Source: Trichuris trichiura (taxonomy: Eukaryota; Nematoda; Enoplea; Trichinellida; Trichuridae). Taken from it: DNA of 64,000 bases. Within the stretch, counting starts at the first letter, position 1; the number at the start of each line of letters is the position of its first letter. Below are positions 25,101 through 36,328 of this stretch, in pieces. The translations under genes were made by a program, and so were the position numbers. The notes under the pieces are model-generated. The model did no database searches and was not told where the DNA came from. It saw only the letters and a list, made by a program, of their open reading frames with translations. Location: contig JBAJFE010000014.1 in NCBI GenBank assembly GCA_037903355.1, positions 6,200,001-6,264,000 of the forward strand. The letters are read 5' to 3'.

Positions 25101-28100
25101 ATCTTCAAGCTCCAAAAGTCCTCAGAGGCGGCAGCGTTTCCCTCAACACTCATCTGTGACTCAATGCAAAAAATTACGAATTTTTGTGGGCCCACTACAA
25201 GAAGTTCCACGTGCAATGTGATATAAGGACATTAAAGTAAACAGCAAGTTTTTTAGCTATGAAAAGAGGGACTACAATAGAGAAACGTACTTGAATAAGT
25301 GAACTTAATCTTCTTACACTAGAATTTATGTTTTTGATCATTATTCTTAAGTTCCTTTTTTCATTAGTAGTAACGCTTTCCGCTTCTTATTCTACTAGTC
25401 AAAGGCTGCACCGACTGCACGTGCAACTCAATGTGACAACAGAAAAGCGATAAAAAGTATTTTCACAACAGCCAATAACTAAGGACGAAATTATGCTACT
25501 TGTTTATGCAAGCGAAGTGGTGATACCCACTGTTGAACTTCGATTTTAACTCTTCATTATTTTGCAGTTCTATCAACTCTTCCTGTAATTCCCTTTCTGC
25601 TTCCTCCGTATTGGAAAAAGGATCTGCAACCCGGAATCTTCATGGCCGAAAATCACTGAACCGTCTTAGAAACTCTGAACTCACCATTCTAAATTATGAT
25701 AAAAGCAGGACGCTACCATATCATTGTGAACAATTTCTGCATTTCTGTTGCGGTAGGACCTCGATGATAACAACAATACTTGCCAAAGGATAGTTGTTAA
25801 CTCGGAAGTTTTGTTATAACCGAGATTGCTTACGCTATCACATTATCTCTGTTTTCATATACTTTAAGTTTCACTCTTTAAAGAGACTTAGCTAAATGAC
25901 TTTCGAGCTTAAGCTATTACAAGCGCGAACGAAAATCTAATCTTTTTCCAAAAATACTGTAATTCGTATTTGTTTCTGAGTAAAAATGTTCCAAGAGATC
26001 GAACCGTCCTACTTCCATGTGCTTCTATCATACTGTAACTTATTGTTCTCCTTAACGAATTGTTATTATCGAGAGTTGTCAACTTCGAGTTTGTTACGAT
26101 CAAAGTTCCACTCCACTTGAATCGAGGAGCGGAAACTGACAAAATTTGCCGTCTCTCAGATTTTGCTTAAACCATTTAGCTTTGGAACAAATGAATATAT
26201 AATAGTTTTCGCCCCGTATCAATAAAACGGTTTGATCCCCGTTCGTATGCGACAAAAATGTATCGAAAATGTCCGGATAAATTATTTTATTGACATACTA
26301 CACCGACCCATTATGGAGATGTACATCGTCAAAGTTTTCGCCCGGATTAAACTGAAGTAGGCGCATTTCAACGGTGAACTCACCTCATCAAATTTGAAGT
26401 TTTTACATATTTATACAATTCACTTAGGTACTCGTAATAGCTTTTGAATTTTTGAAGTTGCCTCTCCATAGAGTAGATTATCCTTCCCTAAAACTGTATC
26501 AACGAGGATGCAAAAGCAACCCACGCAAGTACCCTTTGGCAATTTACAAGCTCCAGTATGGAGTATCAAACGGTTAAAATCTTCATAGTTCGCTTTACAG
26601 GCGATTGGATAATCAGTTATTCAATGATTCATTTTTAATTTTTCTCAATGCTGCAATGAGCAATCTAGATGAACGCTGGGATGTTTTTCGATGAAATGTT
26701 GCCGGCGAATCATACAATGAACCGGAAATACTTTCAAATGAGCAATAAATTCACGTTGGTTTCTCACCATCAATAGCGCTCCACCAGTTGCTACAGTCAC
26801 AATGTTTGTACGAGGAATGTTCTTTTTCTCGAAAAAATTGTTCTACAGTGGGAAGTAGACTCTTCATTGCTAGGACTTTAGTCAGGGTTTTACAAATCTA
26901 CAGCAAATATAATTCGTCGAAAATGAAACTTTCCTAACGGGCACGTGGAAATGCATAATCGTGGAAACTCCGCCCGCGAAGCAATTTTCTTTTATTGCGC
27001 GATCATTCGGGAAGCATCTTTTCCAGTTCTCAGCGCAAGAGCGATGGTAGAGAGCATCTGAGCTCACGGTCAGAGATCACGGTGATATTGTCTCCGTAAT
27101 CATTCCTTAAATTGTAAAGCAGATGGAAATAAACGGCTTTCTGAGAAGGCGGGCAGCTGCCTCCTAAAGTGAATGACCTACTAAGCTCGCAGTGACTCTT
27201 GATGTAAGCAAAAAAAATTATGCACTAATTCTCGACGGTATGACTGTTATCCTGACGAAGAACGCTACCTAACAAGCACAGACTGAGCTGAAGACCGTAC
27301 ATTCCAATGCCTTTCAGTACAATGCCTAACGGGATGTATGCGCTCCTTCAGCTCAAAAGTGCCTCTAAAATTGCCCCCTTGGCAATTTGCGCGTCCCTGG
27401 ATTTCAAAAATGTCCCTGGTGGGCGCATGCGCCCCCTTTGAGAATCATCGGCATAGCACACTCGAGTGAGACTGGAGTTGTTTGAAGAATCAAAAGACGT
27501 TTTTTGGGGAGCATGGAAATCGTTAAACAGTTATGCTTCAACCAATACGAGCACGAATTAGAGCAACGAAGCACACAATGAGAGCACGCGGACTCTGAAA
27601 CTGATAAAAGCGTGTATTCAACCCCGAGTGGACACTTCGGAAACGATTTCCTGGAATGCGGAAGACATTTTTTGATTGATTTAGATTATGAAGCAGTCAT
27701 CACGGGTGATCCGGAAGATCCAGAAGCGCGATCGTGATGCCATTGCGCCTCTGGAGCTTCCGGATCAGACTTAGTCTATCATCAACGTTCAACAAACCAG
27801 CAGCTTATCAACACTGGTACTTTAGATGTTTTCCCGCGTAACAGGAAAGCTGTCGTACTATATGAGATATGCTCCACCGTGCACTATAAAACCATACATC
27901 AAGACCTATTACGAAAAACATTGAACATCGATCTTTTGGTAAAGCAATAGTTAAATAAATAGTATCTTTGGCTGTATGGAATTAAACCATATTTTATGCG
28001 TCCAAAATATCTTGACGCAAAAACAGTGGAATAATACGCCTCTTGGCACTCGAAAGTAAAGACAAACAAATCAGGGAGACTTACTTGGCGTAGATTGTTC

Positions 28101-30592
28101 TCACCTTGTCGAATACATTCATACGCTGCCTGAGATGAACGTGGAATTTTTTCATCAATCTATCAGCTAAACGTTCATAATAAAAAAACATTGGATCACT
28201 GTACTCTTCTGAAAGACTGCACAGCTTGGATACCTCTTCATAAAGGATATCGCTAAGCTCCTTCGCGCTAATACAATTGAGAAACGGCTCAATGTTCATG
28301 TGTTTGACATTCCGCATCGCCTGAGAAAGCTTCAATTTCTCCATCAAAACGTTGCGATGTAACTGCCGATGCCAGCAACGTTGTACGTCAGATAAAAAAT
28401 TTTCGTAAAGCTTCCGTTTAAAATTATCGCGTGATTTAAAGCCCTTGCTGGTATGAGGCTGGAGGGCCACGCTTTTCACTTTTACAAAACCGTCTAGCTC
28501 AATCTTCATTTGCCGAGCGAAAGCAGATGCAAGCTTTTGCTTATCAAAAAGTCCGTCACGTGTATTCCATTCTCTAGAGACTGGCACTCTCAGTCCGTCG
28601 AGCAGCTCGCATAAATACTGCGGATTTGTGAAACAATTTTGATGCGATTTAACTCCCTCAAATTCAGGTTTCGCTTCACGAATTCGACGCAAAATAATTT
28701 TCCTTTCTTTGTCACTGTACTGCGTTTGGGACATCACTTCTGATAAAGGTAGTTGGCGCTTGTCAGCGATGTCCATGGCTTGATTTGTAAATCCCAGAAG
28801 CAGCAGGGAAGCTATAGTATCATGATTAGGCTTAACGTTCTTCATTTGCATGACTTCCAATACGTGTTGCACTTTTTTAGGCTGAACTTCGCCGCAGCTG
28901 GCAAGTCCACGAAGAACAATGTTAAAAAGCTCAGGATCATTGAAATTAGCCCTGGCTGATCTATTTCTCAGTGTTTTTGGATGAATGTACCGAAGAAAAG
29001 TCTGATAGGCCCTGGTCGTCATACCACATGCAAAACAGGTCTGCAGGTAAGATTTCAAGGCACAGAGAGGGTAGTAACTGGTATCAGATTTCATAGAAGT
29101 TCTGCAGGTTCTCTCAGCAGGAAAACGAGCCAAACTATCATGATTTTCGCCGCTTAAATTGCTATTCTCCACATTTTCACATAGAGACTCCTGGTAAAAA
29201 AACGTCAGTCAGCAAAGTCAATGCATATTACTAGTTTATTTACACAAATATTAATCTTGTAAAAAGCGAATGGCTTCGTAACGGGGGCAGTTGTTCAACA
29301 GAAGAGGTACATGGAATTTCCCGTTCGTACAGGCCAAAAACGAGTCAAAAAAAAGCTAAAAGCTTTTTAATCTCGTTAAGCCGTAAAAACCAAACAATAG
29401 TCTGGTGAAGTTTTCGGCTTGTTCTTGAGCCGTCGTCAGCGCACGCAGGAGTTGCCCTCCAACCGAGTTTTTCCTCAGGAGTAGCTCCTCCACCTTTCGG
29501 TTGGAGGGCAACTCCTGCGTGCGCTGACTGCTGACCATGAATACTTGGGAGGCAGCAGATGATGATTCCAGAAAAGGAAGCGAGGACAGAGTAAAAGTGG
29601 AGGTGATTTACATGTCCGCAACCTGCGGGAAATGTTAATCTTACTCAGTGCGTATTCACAAGTTGGTCGTTTCAGATTACTGTTCTTCGATTAAACTGCT
29701 GGTGCTACTTGGTCAACCTGTTCACCATGCCTGAACATTTCGAACACTGATGTTTTGAGAAGCCCCTGAATACCCACCGAGAAAAAAGCTTAATATCACT
29801 TATTCGCCCGATTTTCTACGTCCTATTTGACATTCCCAATCTTTTCTGTAACACACTTTTTTCACGAAAGAAAAACGAATGGTGCACTCGTTAAACGATA
29901 AAACAGAAGCAATAAATGACTTGAATACAGGCAAGCCAGGGCGTTCTTTAGCCGAAAAATACGAACTTGGTGCAAGTCCGTTGAAAGTTGCACAATTCTG
30001 TACATTGCCTGCCGTTTTGCCTTGATGTCTTTTTTCTGTGATTATCTCAACAAAAGACTTTCAATGAAATAAATCAAAAGATTAAACACCTCTTCTCCAA
30101 AATCAGGAAGCATTACACAAGTTCCAATCATACAGTCTTTTCTCATCAGCGTATTGAAAAGAACGAAAAATATTAACGTACTTTGAAGCATTCAGGAAAG
30201 CTTCTAATGCAGCTTTGTGAATCAGAAAACTCTTTTTCTAACACTCTTGGGTAATCAACCGTCTGCCAAAACTGGGATTCGTAATTCCAAGTGCTGCAAA
30301 CAGTAGGGGACAGCAGGTGGTTCACTTCTTTCCTTCCCATCTCACAAGCATTCGACTGAAATGCAAACCGTAACATGCAATCATTTAGCTTTTCTTTTTT
30401 AGGTACAACTTTTTTTATTCTAATCCGAACTGCGGCACGTTTGTCCTGCGGCTCTATATTTTCAGATGAATCGTGGAAACAAGTTGACGACCCCAGCATG
30501 GCCATGCTTGCGGAGTATGTTGGCATTATGAGTCGAAAATTTGCACTTCGTTGAAGAAACTGTGCCACTAGGTCCTTCCTGCAGTATGTCAT
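16187..30592 (-). CDS. POLRMT: Mitochondrial RNA polymerase (6 exons)
   Basis: Exons in reading order: 30592-30182, 29190-28085, 23629-23146, 23099-22685, 20028-19664, 17089-16187. Phases 0, 2, 0, 1, 0 match at every join and give 1227 aa, against 1230 in human. The family is a single-subunit T7-like polymerase that transcribes mitochondrial DNA in the matrix. Exon 1 is rich in Arg/Ser and begins MTYCRKDLVAQFLQRSANFR, a plausible import signal. Exon 2 holds the helical PPR-type N-terminal domain. Catalytic motifs: HQDGSCNGLQHYAALGRD with Asp906 (motif A), RKVVKQTVMTTVYGVTRYG at 971-989 (motif B), SVHDCFWTHAS with Asp1144 (motif C), and the terminal STYFFN resembling the conserved FFS-type end. 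No frame break is visible. Introns hold a Tigger remnant and a TA-flanked miniature element. The start ATG at 30592 is the first with a suitable leader; an out-of-frame ATG lies a few bases upstream. Confidence 0.95.
17799..18942 (-). mobile_element. Tigger/pogo element remnant in POLRMT intron
   Basis: The left end is CAGTCAGCCCTCGTTATCCG and the right end is its imperfect complement (GCGGATAACGAGGGCCGACTG region), each flanked by TA (17797-17798 and 18943-18944). These are pogo/Tigger-type ends with the TA target site. The 1144-bp interior keeps only the C-terminal part of a transposase on the minus strand. It lies in the last POLRMT intron. Confidence 0.85.
18245..18780 (-). pseudogene. 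Tigger transposase C-terminal remnant
   Basis: Two minus-strand pieces read FTNEELEELMQSP, then DWTLQKLASIFQQA, an interruption, then DMIADYDPSFERGIMVVRGI and LKPLQDLFDKAKKRERKFPI. This acidic helical stretch resembles the region after the DDE domain in Tigger-type transposases. The DNA-binding and catalytic domains are missing. An in-frame stop between the pieces makes it non-functional. Confidence 0.6.
19118..19378. mobile_element. TA-flanked miniature inverted-repeat element
   Basis: About 85-bp inverted terminal repeats start AGTGGCGACACCTACGG on the left and are mirrored on the right. TA dinucleotides flank both ends (19116-19117 and 19379-19380). There is no coding sequence. Size and target site fit a Tc1/mariner-derived miniature element. 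It lies in the last POLRMT intron, 286 bp from an exon boundary. Confidence 0.75.
20029..22684 (-). other. POLRMT intron 4, no gene recognised
   Basis: 2.66-kb intron. It contains a C-rich tract near 20660-20690 and short open frames without recognisable domains. No transposon boundary is clear. AT-rich sequence near 19380-19620 (inside exon-adjacent intron 5) has loose repeats of GCATTCTACATAAT. Confidence 0.5.
23630..28084 (-). other. POLRMT intron 2, mostly unassigned
   Basis: 4.45-kb intron. Exon 2 (phase 2) splices directly to exon 3 (one base to complete a codon), giving TIYAKYAEFF at the join, which matches the family alignment, so no exon is needed here. It holds an unidentified minus-strand open frame (24818-25153). 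Near 27330-27448 a GC-rich segment ends CCCCCTTTGAGAATCATCG and may be one end of an old hAT element; its partner is not visible. Confidence 0.6.
24818..25153 (-). CDS. Unidentified open frame inside POLRMT intron
   Basis: An uninterrupted 111-codon frame from ATG at 25153, open further upstream to about 25230. It begins MSVEGNAAASEDFWSLKIAL and contains GLGFPIDPAQLTAEFPRP and RTWLRNYDLLLLKLVRLM. The composition (helical, charged, Leu-rich C-terminal half) looks protein-like, but I recognise no family. It lies on the same strand as POLRMT. A donor-like AAAAG|GTTATAG would even be phase-compatible with POLRMT exon 3, but including it inserts about 110 residues absent from the family. It could be a nested intronless gene, a retro-copy or chance. 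Confidence 0.3.
   Translation of the reverse strand: MSVEGNAAASEDFWSLKIALESAVLAIVGSASVSAKRLMDPEIKSARVQFTGLGFPIDPAQLTAEFPRPSGDSQTVFALRRRWARTWLRNYDLLLLKLVRLMNSEMQQKRL
29407..29439 (-). ncRNA. Hammerhead-like motif in POLRMT intron 1
   Basis: Minus strand: CTGACGA, C, stem GGCT(C), loop, stem (A)AGCC, GAAA, then ACTTC. The stem bases differ from the PLE motifs yet still pair, so this is an independent family member. It abuts the perfect inverted repeat at 29435-29528. Confidence 0.45.
29435..29528. repeat. Perfect 32-bp inverted repeat (hairpin)
   Basis: Arms 29435-29466 and 29497-29528 are exact reverse complements over 32 bp (core GGAGTTGCCCTCCAACC) with a 30-base loop. It lies in POLRMT intron 1 and overlaps the end of the hammerhead-like motif, the same arrangement as at 11761-12115. 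Confidence 0.85.
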
Positions 30593-32019
30593 TCAGCATG
30601 CTTTGAGCAAATAGTACTCGGATGAGCGGTTTCTGTAAAAGAAAATATGAGCGAACCTGCTTACAATACTATTCACTTATCAAAACTTAACCTAACGGAA
30701 ATGTTTATAAATATTACCGAACGTTTAAACATTGCCTTGAAACATTCTTAATGGTTAGGTTTTCACTTTCATGGCAGACTTTATGATTCGTCGATCAGAA
30801 GTCAAGGGCACGTTGAGAGGGATGCTCGGCGGACGTCGAGCCTTTGGTAATATTCATCGTGGACTTTCTGGGATCCTTTTCCGCTGCCTGTTTGGCTTTC
30901 CTTTTTTGTGGTCTACCACAGCCTCAGCGTTGCAACATGTCGGCTAGCTATAGTCCTTTAATAGCTCAGTCCCGACTTTTTTTAATCCGTGTTCATCAAT
31001 AAATGTTGAGCTTATGACTATCTGCTCCCGTTGTATCCGTCCACTATGTTGACCTACGCGTTTTGTCGTACGAGATGAAATGGCTGTTATGCAAAATACG
31101 ATAGACTCACCCGACAACTACGTAAACACACTCTGTTTACGGTAGGCGAACTGCTTGCGTGTACGCTTGTAAATGATCGCGGTGTGCTACTTGTAATTAA
31201 TGTCTCAGTCATTTTGCCGTATTCCCCTGCAACGTGGTGAGCTCAAATGTTCAGTTGCGATTTATGTAAAGCGGTGTCTTTCGTTCGCAGAACCAGAAGT
31301 TCCTGCAATGATTGGCGGTTATTGCATTTTGCCCTGATACGGGAAAAGTGTACGTTACCGTTTAGTGCATTGTTGGCATTAATGTTTCTTAACGTGATGA
31401 GAGTAAACCACAGCTAAGTTTGACTATATTGTGATAGCAGCATTGCACCACTATCTGAGGTGTAAATCGAGGATAGTTTTTCTGTCTCTTTCGTTCAATT
31501 CTAATGCCGATATTTTAGCCAGAAAACCCAAAGAAGACTTGTTCTTGAATTGCTTTGTTCTGATGTTAGAACACTGTAACGAAGCTAATGAAGGCAGGTC
31601 GAATCTGTTCTTGGGTACCCAAGAAAACCCTCCGACCATTTTGCCGCCGCTCCTCGCTGTGCGGACTCTGTTAGATGACGGAAACTTCCGTTTCTACCAT
31701 TCTCGCTTCTCAGCGCCTCCGCCAGTCCTCTAATTCTTTTCAGTCCTTCACTGCCACTTGGCCTCCGTCGCCTTCCTTCAGAGCCACTAGTTTTGACTCT
31801 GTCATGGTCGTCGAAGTAAGCTACAATTCAGTAACCGATTGCCTATTTGCTTCCTTTTGCGTGATGATCACCAAGATCTCTGAAAGAATATATGTTTAGC
31901 ACCTATTGCCTGAGTCGCTTTAGCCTTTATGCCTTGATGCATCATTTTTGCTTTTGTTAATGCATGCTCAGTTTTAGGCCAAAAGGGAACGTTAAAGAGA
32001 GATGAACTTGACGTGTTTA
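30593..32019. other. Upstream region of POLRMT, no gene recognised
   Basis: Presumed promoter side of POLRMT. Open frames at 31431-31899 lack known domains. No core-promoter motif can be assigned with confidence. Confidence 0.45.
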
Positions 32020-32545
32020 ACGTCAAGTTGTTACTGAGGTGGTCAGCAGCTACAGTCAAGTTCAAAGCGGAGCGGTCGGCTACAAAGGTTATGGCGACCA
32101 TATTCTGGGACTTGGCCGGAGTAATTCTGACCTCCTCGAAGGAAAGCGAACAGTCACGGCAAGTTACTACAAAGTAGCATTGCGAAAATTAAAGACCGCA
32201 CTGGCAAGGAAACGGCGTGGCAAATTGCACCTCAGTGTCTTTTTCCATCACGATAACGCGCCGGCTCGTTCGTTAAGGACAGAGAGGACTGTTTTTCGTG
32301 AGTTTCATTGGGAGGTCATTCCACACCTGCCCTACAATCCAGACCTTGTCCCGCCAGACTTTCTCCTTTTTCTCAAAGTTAAAAGAAGATTTAAAAGACA
32401 CGCTGTTCGAGTCAAAGGATGACTGAAACGCGCCGTCTCGACTTGATGGAACACAGCCCCCAGGATTCTACAAGGTAGGTTTGCGGGATGGAGACACCAT
32501 CTGCAGAGGTGCCTAGTTGACAGAAGATACGTTGAGAGATAAGTT
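32020..32545 (+). pseudogene. mariner transposase catalytic-domain remnant
   Basis: The frame reads LLEGKRTVTASYYKVALRKL, then FFHHDNAPARS, then HLPYNPDLVPPDFLLF. These are the second and third catalytic aspartate blocks of mariner (HDNAPAH and PYSPDLAPSDY types). After a frame change, FYKVGLRDG matches the family's C-terminal region. The N-terminal helix-turn-helix and first catalytic block are missing or unreadable, and terminal repeats are not visible. Dead copy. Confidence 0.8.
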
Positions 32546-33249
32546 TGATATAATCGCAAATAAAATTTTTATTTAATTTTTCCGGGAACTTTTTAAACAA
32601 TCCTCGTAAGGATTTGATCGAGGTGGCGGAAAAAGACGGGAAAGAAGTTGGGACGCTTCGAACAAAATGGCGTCGTAAGTCAGGGACCTCCTGTGAACGT
32701 TTGTACCGTTCGCTTGGTACTTCTCGATATCTTTCGCGTCTTGTATCAGTAAGGTTGCCCCAGGAATGAAAACATTCCAGGATGTACCATTCGCGTCTGC
32801 TTTTTGCAATCACTGGTGAGTATTCCGGTTTCACTTTCTTCTAGCAGTCTGGCATTCTTCATTGCGAAAGATGCTATCTGCTTGAACTGTAAGAGGCTCA
32901 GGTGGACAGAGAACGGTTGGCAAGCCACGTGGAGCCATCTGGACAAGCAGTGCAGGAAAGTGTGCATATTCAAGGGCACATGAGGGTCAAAGTTTTTCTT
33001 GCTTCGCAGAATACATCTACGCAGCTTAAGCCTGAACCGGAAACGGAGGGCACCGTTGCCTCCGCAAGTTCGTGGAGTTGCATGGACCTTCCCGAGTAGT
33101 GTTCCTCATTTTACGTTTAGGCTTAAGTCACGTACGGGTTTACTGGCCAACTGTTGGTAGGTGTACTGACCTATTACTGCATGTGCAACGTAACGCCGGC
33201 AAGCATTTCCTACAAAGGTCAAAACACCCAAATTAAAGTAGCTTTACAT

Positions 33250-34527
33250 CGCAGTGGAGTTGCGTATCGCGCAGAGAATACGTTCCACATGTGATCACGG
33301 GTAACTGAAACCGTAGATAACAGAGAACGCTTATGAAAGCGTACGTAGTGTGACTTCAATAAGTACATTCGATTTCGGAAGACTGGGTGTCTTTTAGTAA
33401 GCTTTGTTTGTTTGATGGTTTATCTTCGAATCACGGTGGTGTTCCTTTCTTTCATCGCTACCAAGCGAACAAGAGCATTTCTGAAACGTACGATATTGAA
33501 TTGTTCTGTATTTTCTCTAACAAGTTGTTCATCCATTCGCTGGTAGGGCATTTTGAAGTTTATTTACGGATACATCAAACAGGCCAAAGCCATGAACCGA
33601 AAATCAACCACGAATACGTTAGATTTGAGCAAAAGAAGCTCAATTTTTGTTCACACTAACATTTTCTAGGTAGCCTACCGGCGAAACGCAACAGCGTTAC
33701 TCCTTTTGGGAAGGCAGTTAACGGAGACCGAGCCAGAAAGCCTGATTCACAGGCTCCCGTAGCGTTCCAACTTAGGCGGTACTTGTCTTGTAACCATCAG
33801 GGTATCAATCGAGACAGACATCGGCACGTCATCCCATAGGTTTTGTGGCGAATAAATAGGACGAACTTGGTGTTCTGAGACGTATGCTTCAGACAACAGG
33901 ATGTGGTGAATGAATAGGAAGGACAGGAGGTTCTGATGCATGTGCTTCGAATGAGTAGGCTAAACAGGAACTTTCGGTGTGACAGTCGTTCCTTTTTCGC
34001 TATCACCATCGGTCGTGCGACATCTGCTCTTCCTGTTGAGTGCGAGTCAGTCGTCCATTTTCCGCTTGTGGGTGTGCTTCGGCTCGCTGCTGCCGTTTCT
34101 GCGTAAATAAAACGTTTGCTTTAGGATTTTTTGAATGGGCTCATTAGAATGACGCAGCTATTTACTGAGTACCTAATGCGCTGTTGCAACCCCGTGAACT
34201 GTCGATAAGAAGGTATACGGAGCTAGAGCTTCTCTAGCAATCAGAAACAGCACGATGGTAATAACCTCGCTTATCTGAATAAAAAGTTTAAACGATGTTA
34301 TAAAAAAAAGTGTGTACACCTATGGCAGCATTATGAATAAGATTGTTTTTAATAGGTAGTTCGATTCGCGACGTACAAAAACCAGGAACCGGTTTTCTCA
34401 CGCAAGTTGCGAATTGAGTCATATGAAATTACATGGGCGGAGAGGAGAGAAATCACGGATAACTGAAACCGCGGATCGGACAGTGAGTAAATGTATGGCG
34501 GATAACCTGGGGTCCGACTCTGTCAAC
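33250..34527. mobile_element. Degenerate Tigger-like element (tentative)
   Basis: At 33250 a stretch beginning CAGTGGAGTTGCGTATCGCG then ACGTTCCAC resembles the start of the Tigger element at 35036. At 34452-34527 a stretch with GATAACTGAAACCGCGGATC and GCGGATAACC resembles a Tigger end in the other orientation. No TA flanks can be confirmed and no transposase remains, so these could be ends of two different copies. Confidence 0.4.
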
Positions 34528-35261
34528 GCTGATTAGACCTAGGAGGGCAACGATGCGAGCGGTGTTGACGTAAACAGCGCTGGGCGACGTTCCCCATGCC
34601 AGAAGACATGAAGCTGATGTCGAAAACAGGCACAGTCAGCCAATGGCTATGCGACCTGGCCAGACCCCGCGGACGGGACTAGAAAATGAGAAGGACAGAC
34701 CACGGGGTCGTTGTGATCGTCAGTAGGACGAAAGAAGGTTGTATGTCTGAAGGCATTCTTGTTTATACTCAGTTCGTTGGGGTTCCTCAAGAAAGACAAA
34801 GCAAAGCCTTCGCTTACTAGCAGTCTTACGCGCGCAAGTCCATACGGTGCATGTAAACGACAAAATGATTAGATGAACCGGCCAGTACGTCTTGAAATGT
34901 GTTGTGTAGGCTACGTAGTGTCAAGCGCCGGCTAGATGAACCTGCGCTTTTCAGTGATCAGGAAGTTACGGTATAATGATGGAGCAGCTAAGAAACAAGA
35001 AGCCAAAATTTTAAATTGTTCAAGTTATTAGAATACAGTAAGGCCTCCGTATCCGCGGGGTACGTTCCACGCGTGACAGCGGATAACAGCGAACGCTTTA
35101 TGAACGCATGATTCCGAGATGAATAAACGTGATTTGCTACCGAGTAGCACTAGGATAAAGTCGAGTGCTTGGGCAGGTCACGCTCTGATGCTTCCAATTG
35201 ACGGTGTCTCTCACACGCTAACTCAAAAGTTTCGTTGTATGAGGCTCATAATACTGCGCGG

Positions 35262-35371
35262 CTATTTCCATAACGGTATTATGAAAATTCGACCCGTCAA
35301 ACTTATTTTGCGAAGCTTTCGGGAAGCGGCTGTTCTCAGAATTTCACGGGTCGAAATTGCGTAATACCATT
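35262..35371. repeat. Imperfect hairpin related to 38480-38560
   Basis: Arms of about 26 bp (AACGGTATTATGAAAATTCG on the left, mirrored with mismatches on the right) enclose GCGAAGCTTTCGGG. About 50 bp of the left half is similar to 38480-38535, where the same GCGAAGCTTTCGGG is followed by a decayed hammerhead-like core. It lies inside the Tigger element at 35036. Confidence 0.5.
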
Positions 35372-35532
35372 ACGCATTTTTACACGTTCGTTTGAGAGAG
35401 CTTCACTCTCGATGCAATGCGCAGCTGTTTATCGAGTGTTTAATGTGCATACGGAGATCAGCGAATCATCTATAAAGAAGAATACGACGCCAATAGCTTG
35501 TTACCGTTTACCAATGCAAAATTGCTCCAAGC

Positions 35533-35897
35533 CAGGCATGTCAAACTAGCGGCCTGACGACCGTATGTAGCCCTTTGCAAGTATATCTGCGGCCCGCGAA
35601 AAGGTTGCTTTACAAAATGACTGAACAGTCGTAAATAAATGCTCATTTCGAAAAGTTGCAATTTTTGCAGAATATATTTGTTGTTGCTGCATACAAACTT
35701 ATATTGCCGTTTATAAAATTCCGTTCCTTTGTTACGTATAAGTTTGTTACTTTTTATTCATGAACATGGACAAATCACATATATGCACACTGTGTATCTA
35801 TGTATAAGGAATAAAAGTATTCTGCAGTAATTTCTATTAAAAAACTTGAGCAAGTTATCCGTGCGGCCCTTAGCGGTCCCCCAGTTTGGCACGCCTG
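35533..35897. mobile_element. hAT miniature element nested in Tigger element
   Basis: Left end CAGGCATGTCAAACTAGCGG; right end in reverse complement CAGGCGTGCCAAACTGGGGG. Flanking octamers CTCCAAGC (35525-35532) and CTCTAAGC (35898-35905) match 7/8, as for an older hAT insertion. 365 bp, non-coding. Its presence inside the Tigger element dates the Tigger insertion as older. Confidence 0.8.
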
Positions 35898-36328
35898 CTC
35901 TAAGCTGTTATGCTTGCCTGGCAACAGAGGAGAGCAGTTCTTGTCATAAAAAAGTAAATAAAACCCACAATAACTAAATAAATAAGCTGATTAGTTTAAT
36001 AACTAATTCGATCCGGACATGCAGAAACAGCAAGAATCGCTTACACTGCTTGTGCAAGCAGCAAATTGCATAATATTGAAGTGTGTGGGCGGAAAAGAAA
36101 GAAACTGCGGATACGGAGGTCTTACTGTACTTCGCTATACAGGAAGATCACCTAATCTCTATTCGCTTGAAGTAATTCAGCGGTCTGAGAACATGAAATG
36201 CTCTGGCATAGCATTTAATTAAATTCTGGTTACTGAAGCATTAATAAAGAAAACATGAGAAAGGTTTGTATCGACAGATCAACCTACTGTTTAGTAGATT
36301 GAGCGTGCTTAAATGAAAGCGTCGGAAA

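Larger units (their letters stand above)
35036..36127. mobile_element. Tigger/pogo-type element, non-coding
   Basis: Left end CAGTAAGGCCTCCGTATCCG and right end, in reverse complement, CAGTAAGACCTCCGTATCCG, both flanked by TA (35034-35035 and 36128-36129). No transposase frame is left in 1092 bp. A younger hAT element is nested at 35533-35897. Confidence 0.85.

Noticed and set aside
24825..25216. Extra POLRMT exon between exons 2 and 3
   Set aside because: Exon 2 (phase 2) joins exon 3 directly and reproduces the family alignment without a gap. Adding this segment would insert about 110 unrelated residues.
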